A stretch of 64,000 nucleotides of DNA from Eudromia elegans (Eukaryota > Chordata > Aves > Tinamiformes > Tinamidae), in NCBI GenBank assembly GCA_003342815.1, contig PTEX01000145.1:682154-746153 (forward strand), read 5' to 3'. The translations under genes and the position numbers were made by a program. The notes under the pieces were generated by a model that was not told where the DNA came from, did no database searches, and saw only the letters and a list, made by a program, of their open reading frames with translations. This document shows positions 52,701-63,058 of this stretch, piece by piece (the first letter of the stretch is position 1; each line of letters begins with the position of its first letter).

Positions 52701-55700
52701 ATGGAATTAGTAATAACGAATGAGTTTACAACTGTGGTGATGACGATGTCCCATCATCAAGTTAAATCTCTCTCTGAATCTCAGTTCTTTCACCACAGAA
52801 TGGCAATAGTTCTGCACGTGTGAATCATTATCAGACATATCAAAATGATTACTACTAAAGCACTCCACACAAAACCCAAATTAGCAATTGAAAACGGAAT
52901 ATAGTATGAATTGAGAGTTCGTAGGTCTTCTCATCCTTCTAGATGACACAATTCCTACAGAAGCAGTTCTGCTTTCCTTTAGCTGTTGTATAAGTAAAAT
53001 ATGTGTAATGCCTGCGTACATATACCCAAACGTGCACGCACGTGTGCACAAATCCACCCACATTTGCACATGCGCCCACCCATACACACAAACACACACA
53101 CACAGAGTAACTTATCCTGCTTATCTGAAGAAGTTCTGAGTGAAGCGGGCTTACATACTGCAAAAAGAAACCGCTACATTGCACCCTTTGTGGAGCCTGA
53201 CACTGATCTGAAATCTAAGTAATACCTAGGTTCAGAACATCCGTGTCAGGGACAGAATTTGCCAACAACACCTCAGAAGAAACCTGGAGCTACTTCCAGC
53301 ATGCCCCAAAATATAAGTAGATCTCAAATGTCTACATAAAAATGTGTAAATCCAGGATACTGTCTCCAAATTTGCAGTCACAGGGAACTGCAGACTTCAA
53401 AGCCAGTCTGAGTCTCCTCTTCCTCAGGCCTGGCCTTCTGGCAGTGCATCACCAGTGGAAACAGATTGCCAGGAGATTTGCTTAGCTATTGCTTTAGCAA
53501 CTGTCAGTGAAGTCATTTGTTCCAGGAAACGAACCTGGAGACTCTAATGACTTTCTTATGGATTCTTGGGAAGGCATGGAAGAGATTGTGAGATACTTGC
53601 CCCTTTTTTTGCCTTCCAGATCCACTTCTCCATTTTTCATATATCCATGCACACGGCAAATGCATTTTTATATGGTGTTGTGCAGCTATTATAAAAATTC
53701 AGATTTATTTTACATGTTTGAGAATGTCTGCCATCGTGTAATTGCTGCATCAATGCCAATAACCCCAACAACACGTAGAGCTATACATTTAGAAGTGAGA
53801 CACCCCAGTGCTACCAGGTGTTGTCCAGCACTGGTATTGCCGGGCACATTTAACTGATAAGTGAATCCACTTACTTCTAGGCTCTGCAGCTCTGTTGCGC
53901 TTGGAACCAACTGGGGTGCTCTCTTTGGAGAAGGAGTTTGTCACTGTCAACGTGTACAAGCCTTGGTGACAAAACCTAATGCCAAAATGTCTCCAATTTC
54001 ACCAAAGGATAGACTCAGCACTTTCTAGATTGATGGGTTGATGGATATCCGTCACGCAGCTAATTACGGAGATGGATTGAAAGCACCTTTGTTGAGTTAG
54101 TATGTAGCTTGTGCTTGGTCACCAAACATGACAAATTTCATAGTTGAAGGACTAATCTGATTTAGAGACTACATTTCTATTCATATGACTGGTTGAACAG
54201 GCTTATCTCCGCTCAGCTTTTAGGATATGAGAATGACTAATTACTCTGTCCATCAGTAGGACCTGTACACATAGGTGAGACTGTCCAGTTTGCTTGGTTG
54301 AACTGATTTTATCACGCCTTTATTGAGCAGTTGCAGCTCTGGGAGAAGGAAAATTACTTAAACCAAGCTTTCAGAAGAGGTGACACTTTGAGAAAAAGTT
54401 TAACTTTGTACATATTTTGTATCCAGCAAATAGATGACAGACTTTGAATATAGTGATAATAACAGCCACTGACTTCATTCTAAAGATAAGCTATGTCTTC
54501 CAAGCCTATTATCCACTGAGTGATCTGCTCGTCCACACAATTTCTGTCCAACAGAGAATCCCAAACAAATACATCTCTGTAATCAGATCTGTCAAGATTG
54601 CATTAGTCATAATTAAACAACAAAATAGTAAATGTGCAGTCAGGAAACACCACTCAGCTTGGACACATTTCCATTTTTTTAATAAGAGTTGTTTTCTTTT
54701 TAAACTTGAAAGAAAATGTTAGTTTTCAGTAAGAATAGCCTAAGAAAGCTCCACCTTGGACAGAGAAAGTAAGATAAGCAATAAGGCCATTTTATCTTCT
54801 TTGATTTATAGTAAATTTGGATCACTTGGTCTTCACACTTGACCTTAGTTTGAATTCTTGGTCACTGTTACTGTATCATGCACACGTTGCTTCCTGTAAT
54901 TCATGGAATGAACACTCCACCAACACAGACAGCTCCAACACACCCGTGAATCAGAATTACAGAGATTTGTATTCTGATTTCCTTGCCAGAATATTGTCTT
55001 AATATTTCAGTAATCTAATTACAACAGATCTATTTGTGGAGTTAAGCACTACTTACTTTTAGCAACAGAATTTAGAGTGATCACAAGTGATTAACTTGAT
55101 ACTCCTAAATTTTTATTCCTGTTATAGGACACACTGACTATTGATATACTAGCGCATCCTAAAAACTTGAGAATATTCTGGTGAATTTCAACAGATTCTG
55201 ACAGTTCAGTGAGGGATTTCAAAATACTGTGTTCTTATCTCACATTTGCAAAGCACATATCGCACAGCTTGCAAAATAGTTTGTTCTCCTCTCTCCAGTA
55301 ACCAGCTGATCCGTATGCACACAGAGCTCATAGGAGTAGGCAAAAAAAAAGGAAAAAGAAGAAATACAGAGAGATCAGGGCGACAGGCACTAGGAATTTA
55401 GGAGGCAAGGGGGAGGCCCGCAGAAGGGGAGATGCGAGGGGATTTGGTGGGGAGCTAGGCAGTAACAGCCACCGAAATTGCTCAGGAGGCTGTGGGTAAT
55501 GGTGGGAGATAGTTGGGAAGAGAAATTGTGAAGGCAGATGGGGAATTAGGACGCAAATACACAGTAATCCAAACTTCTTTGGATAAGATGCTCATGGAAA
55601 AATATGTTCTGCTAGAAGTCATCGCTAGAGGTTGAACTAGCCAATCTCCAGAGGTGCCTTTACAGTTCATATTTTTCAGCAATTGTCCCTCTAATTGCAA

Positions 55701-57030
55701 CTGTTTCAGTTTATGCATGAGTTAATATAATCAAAGGGCTTTCCTGGCTATTGTAGCAAAAAATGTGGACAAGCATGTAGAAAAAAGACAGATCCCAGCA
55801 CATGGTAATCTGACAGAGAGATCATTCATTTATGATTTGAAATATAAAACATGATAAAAATAGGATTAGAATTCTTGAAGTTAATATTCTTCTAATTTGA
55901 GTATTAAGTAAATTGTTAGAGGAAATAAAGGATTCTGTGACTTCTAGAGAGAAAAAAAAGAAAAAAAAGTCATATTTAAGTATTTAGGATCAAAGGTTCC
56001 AGCCTATTTTAAAATAAGAAACAAATAAAACACACAAACGATAACTCAGTTAAATGAACTGGCAGCGAAAGAAAAAAATCATATAAAGACACATGATAAA
56101 GTAAATCAAGAAGGGCATGAGAATGCCTTGCTGTTAGATCAGGGCTTTGAATTAACTTTAATGGGTGGAGCCAGGAAGCAGCAATGAGGATAAAATGAAC
56201 CATATGTCCTGAAATAATTAGATAATTCTCCAGCCCAGCCCACATAGTTTTGCTGGTTTAGGCCTGTTTCATGGCCGGGTCCTCGTGCTCCAGTGGGGTC
56301 CTCCATCCATTTCCCCCCATCCTCACTAAGTTCCTTTGCAACCACAAGCAGATGTTCTCCAGACAAAGCTTTAGAGGAGAAAACTGTGTAAGGAGGTTAA
56401 AATAGCTCCTGGATCATGTGGGATCTGCACAGAACTGGTCATATTACCAAGACCTTTTAAGAGCAGGCAAATGAACATGGGTTAGGAAGGAGACAGATAA
56501 CTTTATGCATCTAAATGTATTATGGTCTTAAAATCACACAGCACATGGATTGGGAAAACGAGAGGGGGAGCAAGGCATTTGTGTGATTGTTTCCCTACAT
56601 GTTATGCTCTTAAAAACATACATCTGTCAGTCACGCTGATTTATTCTGCTCTTCACTTTTTTTGTCAGTCAACACGAGCTATTTCACAACTGTGCCAAAT
56701 CAAAAGCCTTTATAGACCTGACATCTATTTTTCACACAAATGTTTCACTTGCACTAAAGGAATCAGAAATAAAATGTCATCCAAAAGGACTTGGCAGTTC
56801 AGGTTGACAATCCCAGCCCTGCCATCAGGTTGTTAGCAAAATCCTCCTTTTAAATGTACTAGCTAAGTGAAAAACTTAGTGAAAAAAGTGTCCAGGCGAA
56901 GTCAGCAGTGATGTTCAAACGCTGCCCTAATGAGAGCTGATGCTGGACCTGGGCTCACGGTTAGCACGGGTGCTCAAACTTTAGCGAGTTTGAGTAAAAC
57001 GGATGAGTTTTACTCAAAGCGTTATCATTT
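43720..57030. other. CPED1-WNT16 intergenic region
   Basis: About 13 kb of mostly AT-rich DNA without a recognisable exon on either strand. All open frames are below about 120 codons and look random. It holds a CA-rich, Z-DNA-prone stretch near 53.03-53.10 kb and a purine-rich patch near 55.33-55.45 kb. Enhancers for WNT16 would be expected here, but none can be identified from sequence alone. Confidence 0.7.
53029..53105. repeat. CA/CG alternating purine-pyrimidine stretch
   Basis: cgtgcacgcacgtgtgcaca, then CA-rich spacer, then acacacaaacacacacacac. Alternating purine-pyrimidine DNA of this kind can adopt Z-form; the first part is nearly palindromic. Confidence 0.85.
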
Positions 57031-57132
57031 CCAGACACTCGGCGTTTTATCAGCCCGCGCTGCTCCCTTCCCGCTGGCGGGACAGACCCCGCGAGCGGAG
57101 CAGCCGCCGCGGAGCCGCCGTCGAGGGCGCCG

Positions 57133-57251
57133 CTCCCGCCCCGTCCCGCCCCGCGTCCCGGGCCGCCAATGCGCGGCCGGGAGGGGCAGAGCCGCCGATG
57201 GAGCCCGGGCAAGAGACCAGTGCCGGCCTCGTCACCTGCACGGGAATAAAA
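57133..57251 (+). promoter_or_regulatory. WNT16: WNT16 core promoter elements
   Basis: Two tandem GC boxes (cccgccccg at 57135-57143 and 57145-57153), a CCAAT box at 57166-57170 and a TATA-like aataaaa at 57245-57251 occur in the classical order and spacing. This would place the transcription start near 57275 and give a 5' UTR of about 130 nt before the ATG at 57406. Motif matches are by eye. CpG-island promoters often start at several sites. Confidence 0.5.
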
Positions 57252-57405
57252 CCGCGCCCGCGCCCGCCCTGGCGCAGCCTCCCCGCGAGGGCCGCGGGCC
57301 GGCGCTGCCGCGCGCGGAGGCGCGAGCGGAGTAAGGGGGGACCCGCTCGCCACGGCGCCCCCCGCTCCGTGCTGCCGGGGGGCGCGGGGGCTCCATGCGC
57401 CGGGC

Positions 57406-57503
57406 ATGGGGCGCGGGGCTGCCCTGGGACGGGCCGCGCTGCTGCTGCCGCTGCTGCCGCTGCTGCTGCCGCTCTGCCCCAGCGCCGCGGGCGGCCACTG
57501 GAT
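57406..57503 (+). CDS. WNT16: WNT16 exon 1, signal peptide
   Basis: Encodes residues 1-32 plus two bases of Met33: MGRGAALGRAALLLPLLPLL then LPLCPSAAGGHW. This is a secretory signal peptide with a long Leu/Pro core made of ctg-ctg-ccg repeats; cleavage is likely near AAGG/H. The GHWM-WLG junction matches the WNT16 family. The start was chosen because the ATG at 57406 has a strong context (G at -3, G at +4) and opens the signal peptide; the ATG at 57395 is in another frame with a weak context. The donor is gtgagt, and reading through it meets a stop at once (ATG TGA). WNT16 is a secreted Wnt ligand with roles in bone, joint and blood stem cell specification in other vertebrates. Confidence 0.93.
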
Positions 57504-57575
57504 GTGAGTAGCGGGCGCGGGAGGGGACCCGCGCGGCGGCGCGCGGCCCCGCTCACGGTGCGGCCGCTTCCGCAG
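57504..57575 (+). other. WNT16: WNT16 intron 1, only 72 bp
   Basis: It lies between gtgagt and ccgcttccgcag. Removing it joins TGG AT|G TGG in frame (W-M-W). It is very GC-rich and close to the lower size limit of vertebrate spliceosomal introns. Confidence 0.88.
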
Positions 57576-57835
57576 GTGGCTGGGCACGGCCCCGGAGAGG
57601 CCGGGCTGCGCCAGCCCGCCGCTCAGCAGCCGCCAGAAGGAGCTGTGCAGGAGGAGGCCGGAGCTGGCGGGCGCCATCCGCGAGGGCGCGCGCCTCGGCC
57701 TCCACGAGTGCCGCAGCCAGTTCCGCCACGAGCGCTGGGACTGCCGCGCCGCGCCCGCACCCGCGCCCGAGCCCGCGCCCGCGCCGCGCCGCCCCGGCGC
57801 CGCCGACGCCGCCCTCGGCCCCCAGCCCGGCAGCG
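57576..57835 (+). CDS. WNT16: WNT16 exon 2, N-terminal Wnt domain
   Basis: A 260-nt exon with acceptor cttccgcag and donor gtgagt. It encodes Met33 (last base) to Ser119 plus one base: [56 protein letters not shown], followed by about 30 residues rich in Ala, Pro and Arg ([20 protein letters not shown] and on to GPQPGS). The LSSRQKELC...[23 protein letters not shown] block is a Wnt-family signature, and C44, C57, C78 and C89 are expected disulfide cysteines. The Ala/Pro stretch replaces a short variable loop and is built from GC-rich gcgcccgc-type repeats. Confidence 0.95.
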
Positions 57836-59731
57836 GTGAGTGCGCGAGGGGCGAGCGGGGCGGCGCGGCGCGGCGGGCACCGGCCTCGCTCCCGGGCCCT
57901 GTCCCGACCCCGGTGCCGGTGCCGAAGCCGCCGTCGGGTCCCGAGGGCGCCGGTCGCCCCGTCCCCATCAAGAGCGCCGGGCGCGAGCGCAGCCGCCCCG
58001 TCCGGGCACCCGCAGTGGCGGAGCAGGCACAACCTGCCGTTGCCCTTCCAAAATTATCCCTACTTGCTTTAATTTTCGACTTAGCGCAGACTTGGATGAC
58101 GGTGCCGGTGACTAGATCCACTTAACTGTGTTGAAATGTTGTTATTCTTAGACATTTACTTACTCTTTATCACCTTGAAATGTTGTTATTCTCAGACATT
58201 TACTTACTCTTTATCACCTTATGTTGTAATTATTAAACCCGTGGGGCAGTGACATGCAGCATTTCCAAAGGGCTGCTGGATTGCAGGTAAAAACAATCTG
58301 CTCACAGCGCCGAGTGCTCCGTGAATCCCTTCAGAATGCATCACATGCGCTCACCTGGCCGGTGCTGCTCAGCTCAGCGAGTTCAGAGCTCGTACTGCAT
58401 GAACGGGCAGTGCGACAGCTGGAATACAGGCTGAATTAGGAGCATTTTGTTTGCCTCAAAGGCAGTTTCAAAGGGAATCCTTGGTCCTTCAAGTTTCTAG
58501 AGTACCGTGCTAACTAAATTCAGTGTAACTATTGATGTCAACTCCGTTAAGTGTTGCAGGACCCTAACTTGGGTTTGTGCAATCCTGACCATATACTACA
58601 ATATAGTGGTGAAGAAATAAATGTTAGAAAAGAAAAAAAAAAAAAGAAAATAAGGAATAAAACATGACACACATTCCAAAAGAAACAAAACAAAACGAAA
58701 CCCCAACCCTGTAAGTGATCCCCCCTGCTGTATGTAGCTGTATTTACTGTGTGTTACTCTAACCATCTGATGGGATGGGCTGTTCCTACAGATCCATAAG
58801 TGAGTGACACTGCTTATACAAGCAGCTCTGCTCGTATACTCTGTGTAGATATTTTATTAATGGTACCTGCACAACAGTCTAATGTGAAGTAGAGAGCAGG
58901 AACTTTTGAGCATGAATTCTAGACACTGGGAATAACTTGTTTTGACAACAGTATAAATTAGAGTAGTGAGATTTTAGCTGTAGTTAATTGGCCAGGTGTT
59001 GATTTTAGGTTTGCTTAGAGGGCATGCTGTGCTTAACATTGTTTAAAGATTTGTGACACTTTACACCACAGGTCTAACAGAATTTGTCTGGCCAGACAGT
59101 TAACTCCATGATTCTTCTGTGGTGTAACGGTATAAAGGCTTCTTATACTGCTGTCATTCCTATGGACAGCTTATTATGGGAAACGCACGTGGCCTAAATA
59201 CTCTTGTGCCATCCCAACTTCTGACTGGTTTAAGATTCTTGTGGCTCTTTGCAACCTTTGTGAATCAGAATAACCTCAATAGTTGCTAAATTTAGCATGA
59301 GGTAAATTCTGGCCCTGTAATAAAGCAACCTAGGATTGTGACAGCCTTGAGTTCCTCTTCCAAGATCTGAACTAACTTCTTCTCATTCAATTAATATGAA
59401 TAGTGTAAAGCAGCATGGAGAGTAAGACTTTGGGTGTTTTATTTTTAATTGAAACTTAATTTGCTTGAAAGTTCCCGTGCACATAAAATTCCAAACTGGA
59501 TTTAGAAAGTTGCCATAAATCATATAAAGCAGCCAGAAACAGCTCAGTTAATGGCACGGTCATCTGAATAGGCCCTGAAGTCCTGTTTGGATGTGAATGA
59601 CCGCTGCTTGAAGTGATTGCAGCGTGCGGCTCGAGCCGTGGCGGCGTTAGGCTTGTGGCTGTTCCCGGTTAGCGGCGACGCTGGCGGCTGCAGCTCGGCG
59701 CCGGCGAGGACCCCCCCGCGTGTCGTTGCAG
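57836..59731 (+). other. WNT16: WNT16 intron 2
   Basis: Intron of 1.9 kb, gtgagt to cgtgtcgttgcag. The first 200 bp belong to the CpG island, the middle is AT-rich with a 44-bp tandem duplication and an A-rich tract near 58.63 kb, and the last 110 bp or so is GC-rich again. Confidence 0.93.
58131..58218. repeat. Two-copy 44-bp tandem duplication
   Basis: Units 58131-58174 and 58175-58218, each starting ttgaaatgttgttattct, differ at a single base (ttag against tcag). Near identity implies a recent duplication, or an assembly artefact. Confidence 0.95.
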
Positions 59732-60080
59732 GCACGAAGGAGAGCGCGTTCCTGCACGCGGTGACGGCGGCGGGCCTGGTGCACTCGGTGACGCGCGCGT
59801 GCAGCGCGGGCAACGTGACCGAGTGCTCGTGCGACGGCAGCCTGCGGAGCGGCGGCTCGCCCAGCGAGGGCTGGCACTGGGGCGGCTGCTCGGACGACGT
59901 GCGCTACGGCGTCTCCTTCAGCAGACAGTTCCTGGACGCGCCGCTGAGGAACGCCTCGGGCGGCGGGCTGGCCGCGCTCAACCTGCACAACAACGAGGCT
60001 GGGAGGCAGGTACGTACTGACCGCCGGAGAACGGGAGCGGTCGCTGGCGAGGCTTCGTTGCCAGAATGGCCTCGATCAAA
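59620..60080. promoter_or_regulatory. WNT16: Second CpG-rich patch over WNT16 exon 3
   Basis: A GC- and CpG-rich block of about 450 bp covering exon 3 and its flanks, isolated in AT-rich intron. It is probably an intragenic CpG island or reflects biased gene conversion at the exon. There is no direct evidence that it acts as a promoter. Confidence 0.5.
59732..60009 (+). CDS. WNT16: WNT16 exon 3, central Wnt domain
   Basis: A 278-nt exon with donor gtacgt that ends in phase 0. It completes Gly120 and encodes [92 protein letters not shown] (to residue 212). The ACSxGNxTECSC, [14 protein letters not shown] and [10 protein letters not shown] blocks are classic Wnt motifs; the [12 protein letters not shown] form and the exon phase point to WNT16. 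Sequons at N147 (NVT) and N193 (NAS) are probable N-glycosylation sites. The next exon, expected to start with the region holding the CHGVSGSC acylation site, is not in the window, so the gene is cut by the window edge and not by mutation. Confidence 0.96.
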
Positions 60081-62554
60081 TGGGGCCGGAGCCTGCGTGC
60101 AGGTAGTAACGGAGCCAGTGGCAAGAACTGCACTAAGACGTCCAAAGCAAACATGTGCAAAGCTGAAATCAGAGCTATTTTTGACCAATGTGCTTCAGGA
60201 TTTAAAATAAAATCCACCAAGGAAGAGTCTGATCTGGAGTAGTATTCAAAAGAATCTCAAATATCCATTTTTTTAATTAATATCAGTTTTAACTATCTTT
60301 TTCATTAAAATAATATGTGAGGTTTTTTTCTCTTATTATCTGCTATGTTCAGTTATTATCGTCAGCTGCATTATAAATTCTAATTTTGAGCAGACAGAAT
60401 TGACATCATGCACCATTGCCCAGCTGGAATCATCTGTAATCATTTCCTGAGAGTAGAAGACGGAAAAATGCATAGAACAAATCTAGATTTAACCTTGTGT
60501 TTTAAGATATGGGCTGGAAGTGCCATTTCCATTTTAAAGTTGCCCGCTGGCTGGAGTGCTGAACAAAGGCAAGAGAGGAGACGTGTTCCAGAGAGGTCTT
60601 CCTCAACCCAACACAATTCGAGCCTGCTGTTGCAGGGGAAAGGTTCTTGTGATCAAATGGTAGGGGAGTGTGCAGGAGTGGATCTGGGTGCCCGTGTGCC
60701 ATCCTTCTGCAGACGATGGAGACAGGACCAGGTAATGGGGACAGGACCAGCCAGTGCAGGGAACTGTGGCTCTCTAATAAAATGACTAGGGCTATATTTG
60801 GAATGGTAGAAGCTTCACTTCTGTTTCTTGCTTTAAAACTAGTTTCTCTGCTTTCCTTCATGAGTTTTTAGCCTCACAAGTTTTTAATGTCTCTCTGTGG
60901 CCCATTAATTCTTTAAATTTGCTCTGTGACAGAGAGAGGTGGATCCTCTAGTTTTGACCTCATTTTGGATCATGCATGCTGGACCCCATTTTAACTCTGA
61001 AATTTCCTATAGCCTCAAGCAGCACCAGTGGATTTTACTGAAAAGAACTTTCCAGTCACCATAGGATAGCCATGCTAGTAAATGATTATTGTAAGAAGAG
61101 CTAAGGTGGCACCAAAGTACCTGTTTTAAAATAGCCTTGTTTTGACAGTTTGCAAGCAGATATGTTATGTTTTATTTACACAGACCTCCTTGATACATTC
61201 TTTTGCTGCCTCTGGTTTGGTGTAGCTTAGCAGAAACTGTAATTTGCTAGCTTCTTATCTCCAGTTGCAGTATTCCCTTTTGGTCTTCTGCACCATCCTT
61301 TTGCTCATTCCTGCATGTGCTGAGTTAAAGTTGTCTCCTGCAGCTGTGCTAGGCTTGGGGCCTTGCACTGGGAACCTTATCAGCTTTAAAATGAAACAAA
61401 ACAAAAAATAAGAGAAGACTCCCCCCAAAACAATGGACACTTCACACAGAAGATAAACCTGTCTCTGGGTTGATTTCTCCAAAGCTGGATGAGTTCCCCG
61501 ATCTCATCAGCAGTGGTCAGTGAGTTGGGCCTCCTATGGCATAGGGGACAGGAATGACTAGCCGAAGGGAAGGATACCCTGAGCTGGTACTGCTGCCAAG
61601 GGTAGCATATTGGTGTGATTTCAAACAGTGAGCTAAAGGTGCAAGTGGTTAAAGGATGTAGTTAAATGAGGCTTCATTTTCCATGAATAGTAGTTTTGAC
61701 AGGATCTAAATTATCTTGGATCCAGACTACAGGGATGAAAATACAAGTTCTGGGTTTGGCATCCACATTCTTTTTTTGGCATAGCTGTAGCATCTTCCAT
61801 TACTATTCACACTGATTGGTACCTCTTATCTAAGGAAGCTTCACAAACTTGATGCTTTAGGCTGCCAGTCATTGCAAATGTAATAGGATATGGTCCAGCA
61901 GGAACCCTATGGTACTGAGGACCTTTCAGGGCTTCAGATTTTTCACGATGCTGAGCTATGCAAGAACCTCTGAAAATACACTACCACAAGCTCCTTTGGT
62001 GCCTACATGGTATGTGTGCTTGCTCTTTTTCCACAACATTTTAGATATACTGCAAGCATGAAAGACTGAAAGATTTTTAGCTACACCAGTTTTGCAGCGA
62101 TAATGTATTGGTTGTTCATTATCTTGGAAGAAAATAGGCAGAATATTTAGTACAGCTTCCATGCATAAATATTTTGTAATTTAATAGCAAGTTGTAAGAT
62201 AAAGTAAATATTTTAACCACAGTCAAAAGTGAAGAGGAATGTTTATTGTTGGTATTTGGGATTTATAACAACATTATTAGCTGAAGTAAAGTTTAGGAAA
62301 TTTTTGACTTTTACAATTTAAAAAAGCATATTAGAATATGTTGGGAATAGTTGACCTTTGTATTTTGGAGGTTACAAGAAGGGCGTTTGGCAATAAATTG
62401 TGGTATTCTGTGACCTTTTTATAATATATGCTATCATGTTCCTGGTTCTGTCTTGCAGTAACTGTCTTCTAGAGAAAATACTTCTTTTTGTTTAGAGTAG
62501 TTAATGGTATTGGTATATAGAGAATTCTCTTGTTCCTTTCCTGTTTCCAACCTT

Positions 62555-62834
62555 AGAATCACAGAACGCTTAAGGTTGGAAGGGACCTCTAGAGGTCATC
62601 TAGTCCAACCCCCCTGCACACGCAGGGTCACCTAGAGCACAGGGCACAGGATTGTGTCCAGGCGGGTTTTGAAGATCTCCAGAGAAGGAGACTCCACTCT
62701 GGGCAGCCTGTTCCAGGGCTCTGTCACCCTCACTGTTAAGAAATTCTTCCTCAAGTTCCTGTGGAACTTCTGATGGGTCAATTTGCGGTCATTTCCTCTA
62801 GTCTTATCGCTGGCCACCACCAAGAAGAAGCCAC
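62555..62834 (-). mobile_element. CR1 LINE 3' fragment
   Basis: Read on the - strand it encodes the CR1 C-terminus ([20 protein letters not shown], then [15 protein letters not shown], then [13 protein letters not shown]) followed by the standard 3' region with gggttggactagatgacctc and cttccaacctt. The + strand starts agaatcacagaacgcttaag, the complement of the CR1 terminus. It is about 280 bp long and close in sequence to the copy at 1.5-2.2 kb. Confidence 0.92.
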
Positions 62835-62905
62835 CTTACTTAATGTTTCTACCTTTCATAGTTAAATCTCTCACTTAAACACAAGCAAATGCTTATTTGC
62901 TGCCA

Positions 62906-63058
62906 GGGTGACTGGAATAGGTTGCCCAGCAAGATTGTGAAGGTTGTGGAGTTTCCATTCTTGAAGGATCTCAATACCCAACTGGGCACGGGCCTAGGCA
63001 GCTTGCTGTAGGTGACCCTGCTTGAGTAGGGCAGTTGGTTCAGATGTGGTTCTGTAAA
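62906..63058 (+). mobile_element. Older CR1 LINE 3' fragment
   Basis: The sequence gtgactggaataggttgccc, then ggttgtggagtttccattct, tgaaggatctcaatacccaa, and a tail 'gtgaccctgcttgagtaggg' and 'ggttctgtaa' is a diverged CR1 3' end on the + strand. It is more worn than the neighbouring - strand copy and belongs to a different CR1 subfamily by its 'gtgaccctgcttgagcaggg' type tail. Confidence 0.8.

Larger units (their letters stand above)
57030..58040. promoter_or_regulatory. WNT16: CpG island over the WNT16 promoter, exon 1 and exon 2
   Basis: An abrupt change from AT-rich intergenic DNA to very GC-rich DNA dense in CpG, ending about 200 bp after exon 2. It covers the promoter, both first coding exons and the 72-bp intron. 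The several long open frames read on both strands here, including a 386-codon antisense one, follow from the near absence of stop codons in such DNA. Confidence 0.9.

Noticed and set aside
57395-57397. ATG at 57395 as the WNT16 start codon
   Set aside because: It is out of frame with the Wnt sequence and in a weak context. The ATG at 57406 opens a good signal peptide in the right frame.
57003-57839. 278-codon + strand open frame running through the WNT16 promoter and first exons
   Set aside because: It is in a different frame from WNT16, ignores both splice sites, and begins upstream of the likely transcription start. It reflects base composition.
56961-58121. 386-codon open frame on the - strand over the WNT16 CpG island
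   Set aside because: It lies antisense to the WNT16 exons and their splice sites. GC-rich CpG islands are poor in stop codons, and the peptide is low-complexity Ala/Arg/Gly/Pro with no recognisable domain.
59617-60210. 197-codon open frame around WNT16 exon 3 taken as a separate gene
   Set aside because: Only the part from 59732 to 60009 is Wnt sequence; the remainder is intron read past the acceptor and donor.
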